Positions 46,811 through 55,255 of a stretch of DNA of 64,000 nt are shown in pieces. Each line of letters begins with the position of its first letter. Positions within the stretch are counted from its first letter, which is position 1. The position numbers and the translations under genes are program-made. The stretch lies in assembly GCF_001431425.1 (NCBI RefSeq), contig NZ_LDJG01000015.1, positions 124,001 through 188,000 on the forward strand. The letters are read 5' to 3'. The stretch comes from Stenotrophomonas nitritireducens (GTDB lineage: Bacteria > Pseudomonadota > Gammaproteobacteria > Xanthomonadales > Xanthomonadaceae). Under the pieces are notes generated by a model. That model saw only the letters and a program-made list of their open reading frames with translations, was not told the DNA's origin and made no database searches.

Positions 46811-46863
46811 AGAAACTTCAGACGCATTCCCGAAAAGCCGCCAGCGAACCTGGCGGCTTTTTT
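46721..46863 (+). promoter_or_regulatory. Transcription attenuator of the DAHP synthase gene
   Basis: A short leader frame rich in aromatic codons is followed by an intrinsic terminator at 46833-46863 (stem GCCGCCAG with its complement, loop CGAAC, six T residues). The 5' arm of the terminator (46838-46846, CCGCCAGCG) is exactly complementary over 9 bases to 46779-46787 (CGCTGGCGG) inside the leader frame, giving a competing antiterminator. Ribosome stalling at aromatic codons would thus control read-through, as in trp and phe operons. Confidence 0.85.
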
Positions 46864-46916
46864 AATGCCGCCATCGCCGGGGCTATCCCCACACGAAACG
46901 ACCCGGAGAACTCCAC

Positions 46917-47990
46917 ATGCCCCCCCATACCGACGACCTTCGCATCCGCAGGCTCGACCCGCTGACCCCGCCGGCCCACCTGATCTCGCTGCTGCCCTGC
47001 GACGAGCAGGCCTCGCAGACGGTGGCCGATGCGCGCGCCGCGCTGCACCGCATCCTGCACGGCCAGGAAGACCGCCTGGCCGTGGTGGTCGGCCCCTGCT
47101 CGATCCACGATCCGGCGGCGGCGATGGACTATGCCCAGCGCCTGCGCCCGCTGCGCGACGCGCTCGGCGGGGAACTCGAGATCGTCATGCGCGTGTACTT
47201 CGAGAAGCCGCGCACCACGGTGGGCTGGAAGGGGCTGATCAACGATCCTGACCTGGATGGCAGTTTCAACATCAACAAGGGCCTGCGCGTGGCGCGCGGG
47301 CTGCTGCGCGACATCAACAAACTGGGCCTGCCGGCGGGCGTGGAATTCCTCGACGTGATCTCGCCGCAGTACATCGCCGACCTGGTGGCGTGGGGCGCGA
47401 TCGGCGCACGCACCACCGAGAGCCAGGTGCATCGCGAGCTGGCCTCGGGGCTGTCGTGCCCGGTGGGCTTCAAGAACGGCACCACCGGCGATGTGAAGAT
47501 CGCTGCCGACGCGGTGGGCGCGGCCTCGCATCCGCACCATTTCCTGTCAGTCACGAAGGAGGGCGGCACCGCCATCGTCGCCACCCGCGGCAACCCGGAT
47601 TGCCACGTCATCCTGCGCGGCGGCAAGCTGCCCAACTTCGACGCGGCCAGCGTGCAGGCGGCCAGCGAGGTGCTGGGCAAGGCGCAGTTGCCGGCGCGGC
47701 TGATGATCGACGCCAGCCACGCCAACAGCAGCAAGAAGCCGGAGAACCAGCCGCAGGTGATCGACGACATCGCCGGCCAGCTGGAAGCGGGCGAATCGCG
47801 CGTGGTCGGGGTGATGATCGAGAGCCACCTCGTCGCCGGCCGCCAGGACCTGGTCGAAGGCCAGCCGCTGGTCTATGGCCAGAGCATCACCGATGGCTGC
47901 ATCGATTGGGACAGCACCGTGCAGGTGCTCGAACGCCTGGCCGAAGCGGTGCGCATGCGTCGCCGCGCGCGGCTGGAAGCCGCCGCCTGA
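46917..47990 (+). CDS. aroG: 3-Deoxy-7-phosphoheptulonate (DAHP) synthase, class I
   Basis: DAHP synthase joins erythrose 4-phosphate and phosphoenolpyruvate to open the shikimate pathway. The 357-residue protein is a full-length AroFGH type with 'VVVGPCSIHDPAAAMDYA', 'MRVYFEKPRTTVGWKGL', 'GARTTESQVHRELASGLSCP', then VGFKNGT, and the metal-binding histidine region 'LMIDASHANSSKKPENQP'. It lies behind an aromatic leader attenuator. Which aromatic acid inhibits the enzyme cannot be read from the sequence, so aroG is a class label and aroF or aroH are alternatives. Confidence 0.94.
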   Translation: MPPHTDDLRIRRLDPLTPPAHLISLLPCDEQASQTVADARAALHRILHGQEDRLAVVVGPCSIHDPAAAMDYAQRLRPLRDALGGELEIVMRVYFEKPRTTVGWKGLINDPDLDGSFNINKGLRVARGLLRDINKLGLPAGVEFLDVISPQYIADLVAWGAIGARTTESQVHRELASGLSCPVGFKNGTTGDVKIAADAVGAASHPHHFLSVTKEGGTAIVATRGNPDCHVILRGGKLPNFDAASVQAASEVLGKAQLPARLMIDASHANSSKKPENQPQVIDDIAGQLEAGESRVVGVMIESHLVAGRQDLVEGQPLVYGQSITDGCIDWDSTVQVLERLAEAVRMRRRARLEAAA

Positions 47991-48043
47991 TCGGATGTGA
48001 CGCCTGCACTGGCATGCACTGGCCGGTCCACGTTAGCTTACGC

Positions 48044-48068
48044 GGCGGGAGGCGCGATGCCTCCCGCC
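48044..48068 (+). terminator. Hairpin after the DAHP synthase gene
   Basis: A perfect 10-bp stem (GGCGGGAGGC with its complement) with a GCGAT loop lies 53 bp after the stop. No T run follows, so it may stop RNA decay more than transcription. Confidence 0.45.
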
Positions 48069-48141
48069 TGCTGTCTGGAGAGGCGTGCGCGTCCCGCCCG
48101 GCAGGAAGCCGATGACTCACCGTACAAGGGAGAAGGAAGTG

Positions 48142-48585
48142 ATGCGTACCCTCAGTTGCGCCGTCGCCATGGCATTGATGCTGGTGCCGGGGCTGGCGAT
48201 GGCCAGGAAGCAGGTCCAGGACTCGGGCAGCGGTTGCCTGCAGAATCTTTCGGTGACCGGTGGCTTCACCACCGGCAAGCAGTTCCTGGCATCGACCGAC
48301 CATGAAGGCGTGGGTTACGCCGAAGCATTCCGCAAGACCGTCGCCGCGATCGAGGCCGAGGGCATGGTGTCGATCTCGCCGAACGAGCGCACCGGCTACA
48401 TCGCCGCCGAGAACCCGGTGCGCGGTGGTGGCGGTTCGACCGTGCCGCTGCGCACCACCGTGCGCCGCCAGGACGACGGCAGCATCCGCGTGGAAGTGCG
48501 TTTCAGCATCAAGGGCGGGCAGATGACCTCGAACAAGGCGGTAGGCGAGGGCATGTGCAAGATCGCCGACGCCGCCAGCCTGTAA
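48142..48585 (+). CDS. Secreted protein of unknown function
   Basis: The ATG at 48142 follows AGAAGG and gives 147 residues with a clear Sec signal peptide ('MRTLSCAVAMALMLVPGLAMA', cut near ARK). The mature part of about 125 residues has two cysteines ('SGCLQNL', 'GMCKIAD') and a beta-rich stretch 'VPLRTTVRRQDDGSIRVEVR'. The family was not recognised. It is probably periplasmic. It sits alone between the DAHP synthase gene and a GIY-YIG gene. Confidence 0.7.
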   Translation: MRTLSCAVAMALMLVPGLAMARKQVQDSGSGCLQNLSVTGGFTTGKQFLASTDHEGVGYAEAFRKTVAAIEAEGMVSISPNERTGYIAAENPVRGGGGSTVPLRTTVRRQDDGSIRVEVRFSIKGGQMTSNKAVGEGMCKIADAASL

Positions 48586-48603
48586 ACCGCGAACGGTCGT
48601 AGC

Positions 48604-48864
48604 GTGGCTGCCGGCGCCTGGTTCCTGTACCTGCTCGAATGCAGCGGCGGCAGCTATTACGCCGGCATCACCACCGACGTTCAGGCCCGTTTCCAGGCCC
48701 ATGCGGCGGGCAAGGGCGCGCGCTATACGCGCGCGCACCCGCCGCTGCGCATCCTCGGCGTGCGTGAGTACGCCGACCGCGCCGCCGCGTCGCGCGCCGA
48801 GTGGCAGCTGAAGCGGCAACCCCGCGACCGCAAGCTGGCCTGGCTGGAACACGGCGGCCAATGA
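48604..48864 (+). CDS. GIY-YIG domain protein (YhbQ-like)
   Basis: The 86-residue protein is a single GIY-YIG nuclease domain: '[20 protein letters not shown]' supplies the GIY and YIG-equivalent motifs, followed by '[20 protein letters not shown]' and '[12 protein letters not shown]'. It belongs to the UPF0213/YhbQ group, whose members are linked to DNA-damage tolerance. The GTG at 48604 is the first in-frame start and lies 18 bp after the upstream stop. Confidence 0.9.
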   Translation: MAAGAWFLYLLECSGGSYYAGITTDVQARFQAHAAGKGARYTRAHPPLRILGVREYADRAAASRAEWQLKRQPRDRKLAWLEHGGQ

Positions 48865-48993
48865 GGTAGATTCGGGTCATGGCCGCGGCGGCTGCGCGGC
48901 CCAGCGGCCCGGTTTCCGGGCCTCCGGCCGGGGTGGGACGGCAGCGGCAAGCCGGCCGTCGCGCACCGGCAACCTCAGCAGCGGGGAAACGCG

Positions 48994-49332
48994 ATGAAGG
49001 GTTGGTTCGAGTTGCACCGGAGCAGTGACGGGCAGTTCTATTTCGTGCTCAAGGCAGGCAATGCCGAGGTCATCCTGACCAGCGAGCGCTATACCACGCG
49101 GGCGGCGGCCGATAACGGCATCGCCTCGGTACGGACCAACAGTCCCGACGATGCGCGCTACGAGCGCAAGACGGCCAGCGACGGCCGCCATCACTTCAAT
49201 CTCAAGGCGGCCAACCACCAGGTGATCGGCAGCAGCCAGCTGTATGCCTCGCAGGCCGGGCGCGAGGCCGGCATCGCCAGCGTCAAGGCCAACGGCCCGA
49301 CCCAGGCGCTCAGGGACAAGACCGCCGACTGA
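48994..49332 (+). CDS. DUF1508 (YegP-like) protein
   Basis: The 112-residue protein is a tandem of two DUF1508 repeats of about 50 residues: 'GWFELHRSSDGQFYFVLKAG' and 'ARYERKTASDGRHHFNLKAA', each ending in an 'A.xGIASV' helix. YegP-like proteins are small, soluble and of unknown function. AGCGGGG precedes the ATG. A palindrome follows the gene. Confidence 0.9.
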   Translation: MKGWFELHRSSDGQFYFVLKAGNAEVILTSERYTTRAAADNGIASVRTNSPDDARYERKTASDGRHHFNLKAANHQVIGSSQLYASQAGREAGIASVKANGPTQALRDKTAD

Positions 49333-49351
49333 GCAGCGCACGCCTGAAAAC

Positions 49352-49382
49352 GCATGAAGCCCGGGAGTCCCGGGCTTCATGC
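49352..49382. terminator. Shared palindromic terminator
   Basis: A perfect 15-bp palindrome (GCATGAAGCCCGGGA and its complement) lies between the convergent DUF1508 and CoA-transferase genes. It can act in both directions, though no T run is present. Confidence 0.6.
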
Positions 49383-49401
49383 ATCGTGGCGGCGGAAAGC
49401 C

Positions 49402-50916
49402 TCAGGCCTTCATCGTGCCGGTGTCCAGCCAGCGCTGGTGCCAGGACAGCGCCTCGGGCAGCAGGTGCGGGGTGTGCTTGCCGTAGCTGTCGCGGCAGGC
49501 GCGCTCGAAGTAGTCGCTGAGCTGGTCGCGGAAATCCGGATGCACGCAGTTGTCGATCAGCGTGCGTGCGCGTGCGCGCGGCGGCAGGCCGCGCAGGTCG
49601 GCCAGGCCCTGTTCGGTGACCACCACCGCCACGTCGTGCTCGGTATGGTCGACATGGCTGACCATCGGCACGATCGAGGAGATGGTGCCGTTCTTGGCGG
49701 TGGACGGGCTCAGGAAGATCGACAGGAAGCCGTTGCGGGCGAAGTCGCCTGAGCCGCCGATGCCGTTCATGATGCTGCTGCCCATGACATGGGTGGAGTT
49801 GATGTTGCCGTAGATATCAGCCTCGATCATGCCGTTCATGCCGATGCAGCCCAGCCGGCGCACCAGTTCCGGGTGGTTGGAGACTTCCTGCGAACGCATG
49901 ATGATGCGCTGCCGGTAGAAGTCGATGTCGCGCATGAATTCCTCGCTGGCCGCCGGGCTCAGCGCGAAGCCGGTGCAGGAGGCGTAGCGCAGCACGCCGC
50001 TGCGCAGCAGGTCGAGCATGCCGTCCTGGATCACCTCGGTGAAGGCCTCCAGGTCGCGGAAACCACTGCTGGCCAGCCCCGCCAGCACCGCGTTGGGAAT
50101 ATTGCCCACGCCCGACTGCAGCGGCAGCAGGTTGGCCGGCAGGCGGCCGCGCGCCACTTCATGCTTGAGGAATTCGATCAGGTGCCCGGCGATGCGCTGG
50201 CTGTCGGCATCGGGCGGGTTGAACGGGCTGTTGCGGTCCGGCGCGTCGGTGAGCACCACGGCGGCGATCTTGTCCGGATCGCAGCGCAGCGTGGTCTGGC
50301 CGATGCGGTCGTCGCCGCGCACCAGCGGGATCGGCTTGCGGTGCGGCGGCAGCGCGGTGCCGTAGTAGACGTCGTGCATGCCGTCGATGCCCAGCGGCTG
50401 CCACTGGTTGACCTCGATGATCACCTTCTTGGCCAGGTCCAGCCAGGTCTTGTTGTTGCCCACCGAGGTGGAGGGCACCAGCGCGCCGTCGGCATGGATG
50501 GCCGAGACCTCGATCACCGCGGTGTCGATCTCGTTGTAGAAACCGAACCACACGTGCTGGGCGACATGCGAGAGGTGGATGTCCAGGTAGTCCAGCTTGC
50601 CGGCGTTGATGCGCTTGCGCGCGTCCGGGTCGCTCTGGAACGGCATGCGCATGGCGATGCCGTCGACCTTGGCCAGCGCGCCGTCCAGCTCCGGCGCAGT
50701 GGAGGCGCCGGTGAGCAGGTTGATGCGGAACTCCTCGCCGCGCTCATGCGCCTGCTCGATGCGGCGGGCCAGGTACTGCGGCACCGCCTTGGGGTAGCCC
50801 GAACCGGTGAAGCCGCTCATGGCGACGGTCTCGCCCGGCTGGATCAGCGTGGCGGCTTGCTCGGCGGAGACGACCCGCTCGCGCAGGCGCGGGTCCAGGA
50901 TGCGTTCGACAGACAT
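49402..50916 (-). CDS. Acetyl-CoA hydrolase/succinyl-CoA:acetate CoA-transferase
   Basis: The ATG at 50916 gives 504 residues ('MSVERILDPRLRERVVSAEQ'). 'SGVGNIPNAVLAGLASSGF' followed by 'FTEVIQDGMLDLL', which carries the expected catalytic glutamate, matches class I CoA-transferases of the AarC/Ach1 type, and 'IGGSGDFARNG' forms the CoA oxyanion loop. Such enzymes swap CoA between succinate and acetate in acetate metabolism, or in some species detoxify propionyl-CoA. A 52-codon extension upstream is a frame shadow. Confidence 0.9.
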   Translation of the reverse strand: MSVERILDPRLRERVVSAEQAATLIQPGETVAMSGFTGSGYPKAVPQYLARRIEQAHERGEEFRINLLTGASTAPELDGALAKVDGIAMRMPFQSDPDARKRINAGKLDYLDIHLSHVAQHVWFGFYNEIDTAVIEVSAIHADGALVPSTSVGNNKTWLDLAKKVIIEVNQWQPLGIDGMHDVYYGTALPPHRKPIPLVRGDDRIGQTTLRCDPDKIAAVVLTDAPDRNSPFNPPDADSQRIAGHLIEFLKHEVARGRLPANLLPLQSGVGNIPNAVLAGLASSGFRDLEAFTEVIQDGMLDLLRSGVLRYASCTGFALSPAASEEFMRDIDFYRQRIIMRSQEVSNHPELVRRLGCIGMNGMIEADIYGNINSTHVMGSSIMNGIGGSGDFARNGFLSIFLSPSTAKNGTISSIVPMVSHVDHTEHDVAVVVTEQGLADLRGLPPRARARTLIDNCVHPDFRDQLSDYFERACRDSYGKHTPHLLPEALSWHQRWLDTGTMKA

Positions 50917-51084
50917 GGAGACGACGGTTGCTCGTGGGAATGGCCGATTATCCCGGATGACGGCCGGGGAGGGTGTTCTACCTTCGTGGGATGGCAATAT
51001 CCGGCCCGGATCTTCTGGACCGGCGGCTGCCGTCTGGCGTCTGCCGTCCATGGCCGATGCCCTTCGGGCCATCGCGGCGCGATG

Positions 51085-51112
51085 TCAAAAAACGCTCCTG
51101 GCGCTTTTTTTG
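51085..51112. terminator. Bulged hairpin with A and T runs
   Basis: A run of six A, a short GCGC-like stem and seven T residues (AAAAAACGC, TCCTG, GCGCTTTTTTT) could terminate in either direction. The stem is short and bulged, so this is weaker than the hairpin at 51181. Confidence 0.4.
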
Positions 51113-51180
51113 CACTGCAGCGTGCAACTTGCCCGCCGACCCCGCAGGATCGCCCTGCATCCCGACGTGGGGGAGGGAGC

Positions 51181-51220
51181 AAAGCCCGCTGGCAGTTCGC
51201 TGCCAGCGGGCTTTTTATTT
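51181..51220 (+). terminator. Strong orphan terminator on the plus strand
   Basis: A perfect 14-bp stem (AAAGCCCGCTGGCA with its complement) with a six-base loop is followed by TTATTT. No plus-strand gene precedes it for 1.8 kb (the nearest ends at 49332, before its own palindrome). It probably ends an unannotated transcript, such as a small RNA of one to a few hundred bases. Confidence 0.75.
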
Positions 51221-51927
51221 GGCCGTTCCGCGTCATCGCGGAACAGGCCGTGCGGCCCGATGGAAGGCACCGCGGGGATGCGTGGCCTCCGCCCCCGGCA
51301 GTTGCGCTGCGCCGGAGAGCTCGCCTGCCGCCCGCAGTGGCCCTTGCAGCATGGGGTTGTCTGCACATTCCGCTCCCGGCGTGCGGGCACGCGTGCAGAC
51401 GAGCGGACTACGCGGATCATCCTGGTGAGGGCGGCTCCCTCGCGGCCGTCGCCTTGCGTCGCGCGGTGGCGATGCCGCAGGCCATCGCAACGTCCTGTCC
51501 CGGTATCGGATCGGTGGTTGACCAGCGCCGTGCCGGCATCGCCGATGGCTCCGATATGTTCCTCGACATGCATCGCGCGCCCGCGCAGCCGGACCGCGCC
51601 GATGCGGGGTGGGCGAAGGCGCGGCGCGGGCAGTCCTTCAAGCACTGCGCGTCGCAGCCACGGCGGCTGTGCAGACGGCTGAACGCAGGCGTCGTGAAGG
51701 CGTTGTGAAAAATCTCCGCAGTGAACCGGTGAATGGCTGGGCCATGTCACGTATCGATACAAATCGACACAAAAATCCCGAAGGTGAATGTGGACGGTTT
51801 TGCAAGTGCTGCATTAAGTTGTCGTTAGCCGATGGTTCAGGGTTTGTTGTGTTTCCAGCAAGGTCTGCAAGCGGCTGACGGTTTTGTCATGTGGTCTATC
51901 TCGAATTCAAAGAGGGGAAGCACAGAA

Positions 51928-54900
51928 ATGAATCGCAAGTCGAAAGTCATACGACGCAGTGCACTGAGCCTGGCGCTGGGGTTGTGCGTCGCCGGCGGTG
52001 TGCAAGCGCAGAGCACCACCGGCACCATCTACGGCAGTGCCCCTGCCGGCCACACGATCGTCGTTTCCGGCGAAAACGGCGTCACCCGCACGGTTTCGGT
52101 GGACGCCGCAGGTAAGTACAACCTCAGTGCATTGCCCGGCGGCAACTACACCGTCATCGTGAAGGACAGCAACGGCAACACCCTGGGTCAGCGCGGCGTG
52201 ACGGTGCTGATCGGGTCCGGCGCGAACGTCTCGTTCGGCAGCGACGCGGCCACGCTGGAGACGGTCAACGTCACCGCTGCCAGTGCGCCGAAGATCGACG
52301 TCACCCAGACCGACACCCGCACCGTCATCACCGCTGAACAGCTGGCACGCCTGCCGATCGCACGTTCGGTGGAAGCCATTGCCCTGCTGGCGCCGGGCGC
52401 CGCAGCCGGCAACGGCCGCTACTTCGGCAACGCGGTGTCCTTCGGCGGTTCGTCGGTGGCGGAAAATGCCTACTACATCAACGGCTTCTTCATCGGCAAC
52501 CCGATGACCAACGTTGGCGGCTACAGCCTGCCGTGGGGCGCCATCGCCCAGCAGCAGACGCTGACCGGCGGCTACGGCGCGCAGTACGGGCGTTCGGCTG
52601 GCGGCGTCATCAGCCAGGTCGGCGCCAGCGGCGGCAACGATGTCCACTTCGGCGCCCAGATCGCGATCCGGCCCAAGGCCTGGCGCAGCGACTACCCGGA
52701 CCGCAACTACCCGGACATGGACTTCTCGGGGGTCAATTCCAATCCCAATCTGCCCCAGGCGTGCGGTTCCGCTGGCGACCAGCAGTGCCAGTACCACTGG
52801 GCCGATCCCAGCATCGCCGGCACGCTGGCCAGCCGCAAGAATGGCGACTTCGAGCGCTCCGATACGGTGTACAGCACCTACGTCAGCGGCCCGCTGGTCA
52901 AGGACAGGCTGTTCGGCTTCGCGGCTGCCGAATCGACCCTGACCGATACCGGGCAGGGTACCGGTCCGCAGGCGGCGGAAGGAACCTGGGACAAGAGCCA
53001 TACCAACGATTGGAAGCTCTACGTCAACCTGGACTGGAACATCACCGACGACCACCTGCTCGAGTACACCTACATGGGGCAGCGGACCCGTGACGGCAGG
53101 AATGTCTACGACTACGACTTCGCCAACAATTCCGTCGGCGAGCAGCGTCCGGACCTGCAGCAGGCCGTGGCCCCGGATTCGCTGAAGTTCAACATGTCGG
53201 TGCTCAAGTACACCGGCTATCTCAACGACAACCTCACCCTTGAGGCCACCTACGGTCGCAGCCGCCAGCGCTACCGTTCCATCTCGCCGGCCGCCATGGC
53301 GGGCATCCCGTCGATCACCACCGCGCTGACCGGTCAGAACCCGGCCATCACCGGCGGCAAGCCCATCACCGGCCAGGCCGGCTCCTACACCGTCCAGGGC
53401 GTGGACGCCGTCGACGACAGCTCCGGCCTGCGCGCCGACCTGCAATGGGTGGTGGGCAAGCACACGCTGACCTTCGGCGTGGACAACATGAAGTTCGAGG
53501 CCGAGAACGAAGGCCAGCACCAGCTGGCGGACGACTGGCGCTACAGCCGTTCGGGCAACAACTACTACGTGCGCAAGTTCGTGTATGACAACAACACGAA
53601 CATGTCGCTGAAGCAGAATGCCTACTACCTGGAAGACAACTGGCAGATCAGCGACAACTTCCTGCTCTCGCTGGGCCTGCGCAACGACAAGTTCACCAAC
53701 TACAACGGCGCCGGCCAGGCCTACGTGGAAAGCGGCGACCAGTGGGCGCCGCGCATCGGCTTTGCCTGGGACGTGTTCGGCGACTCCAGCCTGAAGGTGT
53801 TCGGCAACGCGGGCCGCTACTTCCTGGCCCTGCCCAACGCGGTGGCCGTGCGCGGCGCGGGCTCCTCGACCTACACCATCGACTACTACCGCTATACCGG
53901 CATCGACCCGGTGACGGGCGTGCCGACCGGGCTGACCCAGTACAACCACCTGGTCGCCAATGGCGAGAATGGTTCGCCGGTGGATCCCAAGACGGTGACC
54001 GCCACCGATCTGAAGAGCATGTACCAGGACGAGTTCGTGCTGGGTTTCGAGAAGACCCTCGGCGAGAAGTGGACCTACGGCGCCAAGGCGGTCTACCGCG
54101 ACCTGAAGCAGGCCGTGGACGATATCTGCGATCCGTATCGCCTGGGTGACAAGGCTGGCATGACCTTCACCTCGGACTCGAACTTCGGCTACTTCTACGA
54201 GGACGACAACGACGGCTCCCTGTGGGCCAGCCCGTATTGCCACCTGGCCAATCCGAGCGGCAACACGTTCACGTTCGCGGGAATCTCCGAGGATCCCAAC
54301 TCGCCGTATGGCTATTCGCAGAACGGCCAGTACAGGCAGGTCAAGATGAGTGCGGCCGACTGGGGCTGGCCGTCGCCGATGAAGCGCACCTACAAGGCCG
54401 TCGAGCTGTACCTGGAGCATCCGTTCGACGGCAAGTGGGAAGGCCGCATCGACTACGTGTACAGCAAGCTGCAGGGCAACACCGAAGGTCCGGCGAACTC
54501 GGATACCGGCCAGGGCTCGGATTCGCACGACAACGGCGTGTCGACTTCGCAGAACTGGGACGTGGCCGAGATCATGGCGTACGCCGATGGCTACCTGGCC
54601 AACGACCACCGCCACCAGATCAAGCTGCATGGCAGCTATGCGATCAACGACCAGTGGTCGGTCAGCGCCAACGGCCGCATCATGTCCGGCTCGCCGCTCA
54701 GCTGCTTCGGCTATTACAACCCCGACGGCAGCCTCGACGAGGCGTCGGATGATGCCGATCCGGTGGGCTACCGCTCGTCCTACCACACCTGTTTCGGCCA
54801 GCCGTATCCGCCGGGTTCCAAGTTCATGCCGTGGACCCACCAGTGGGATTTCGGCGTGACCTGGAAGCCCAGCGTATTCGAGGGCAAGATGGCGTTGAAT

Positions 54901-55074
54901 CTGAGCCTGTTCAATGCGTTCAATTCGCAGACACCGACGTCCTTCGAGACCACCGCAATGGCCGACAACGGTGGCAGCCCGGCGCTTTCGTACACGGTGA
55001 ACAATACCTATGGGTACATCCGGTCCTTCCAGACCCCGCGCTACATGATGTTCACCTTGTCCTACGATTACTGA
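51928..55074 (+). CDS. Oar-like TonB-dependent receptor
   Basis: The 1048-residue outer-membrane protein has a signal peptide (cut after 'GGVQAQ'), an N-terminal carboxypeptidase-regulatory-like domain (about 28-105, 'TGTIYGSAPAGHTIVVSGEN'), a plug domain ('RTVITAEQLARLPIARSVEA') and a long beta-barrel ending in Tyr ('MFTLSYDY'), as outer-membrane proteins do. This Oar-like type is expanded in Xanthomonadaceae. The ligand is unknown. Acidic tyrosine-rich stretches occur ('NVYDYDF', 'YFYEDDNDG'). It is followed 181 bp later by a TPR-sulfotransferase gene on the same strand. Confidence 0.93.
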   Translation: MNRKSKVIRRSALSLALGLCVAGGVQAQSTTGTIYGSAPAGHTIVVSGENGVTRTVSVDAAGKYNLSALPGGNYTVIVKDSNGNTLGQRGVTVLIGSGANVSFGSDAATLETVNVTAASAPKIDVTQTDTRTVITAEQLARLPIARSVEAIALLAPGAAAGNGRYFGNAVSFGGSSVAENAYYINGFFIGNPMTNVGGYSLPWGAIAQQQTLTGGYGAQYGRSAGGVISQVGASGGNDVHFGAQIAIRPKAWRSDYPDRNYPDMDFSGVNSNPNLPQACGSAGDQQCQYHWADPSIAGTLASRKNGDFERSDTVYSTYVSGPLVKDRLFGFAAAESTLTDTGQGTGPQAAEGTWDKSHTNDWKLYVNLDWNITDDHLLEYTYMGQRTRDGRNVYDYDFANNSVGEQRPDLQQAVAPDSLKFNMSVLKYTGYLNDNLTLEATYGRSRQRYRSISPAAMAGIPSITTALTGQNPAITGGKPITGQAGSYTVQGVDAVDDSSGLRADLQWVVGKHTLTFGVDNMKFEAENEGQHQLADDWRYSRSGNNYYVRKFVYDNNTNMSLKQNAYYLEDNWQISDNFLLSLGLRNDKFTNYNGAGQAYVESGDQWAPRIGFAWDVFGDSSLKVFGNAGRYFLALPNAVAVRGAGSSTYTIDYYRYTGIDPVTGVPTGLTQYNHLVANGENGSPVDPKTVTATDLKSMYQDEFVLGFEKTLGEKWTYGAKAVYRDLKQAVDDICDPYRLGDKAGMTFTSDSNFGYFYEDDNDGSLWASPYCHLANPSGNTFTFAGISEDPNSPYGYSQNGQYRQVKMSAADWGWPSPMKRTYKAVELYLEHPFDGKWEGRIDYVYSKLQGNTEGPANSDTGQGSDSHDNGVSTSQNWDVAEIMAYADGYLANDHRHQIKLHGSYAINDQWSVSANGRIMSGSPLSCFGYYNPDGSLDEASDDADPVGYRSSYHTCFGQPYPPGSKFMPWTHQWDFGVTWKPSVFEGKMALNLSLFNAFNSQTPTSFETTAMADNGGSPALSYTVNNTYGYIRSFQTPRYMMFTLSYDY

Positions 55075-55255
55075 TCCAGCAATCGCTACCGCAAGGCTAT
55101 GGCCGGCCCCGTGAGGGGCCGGCCTTTTGTTCCGCATCCCCGGGGCGCGCGGCTGCGCAGCGTGCCGGCGTTGGATTGCCGCATCCGGCCGGTCCGCAGC
55201 GCTGCGCTTGCCGCCTCGTCCCTGACATGATGCCCGCGACCGTCGAGGACGCCTG

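Larger units (their letters stand above)
50917..51927. other. 1-kb region without a protein gene
   Basis: No credible coding frame is seen: open frames here lack family matches and have no support from start sites. It holds a candidate small-RNA terminator at 51181-51220, a weaker A/T-run hairpin at 51085-51112, and presumably the promoter of the TonB receptor gene. Bases 51740-51900 are noticeably richer in A/T. Confidence 0.6.

Noticed and set aside
48001..48141. Glycine riboswitch or other leader before the secreted protein
   Set aside because: Only a simple 10-bp hairpin and ordinary ribosome-binding sequence were found.
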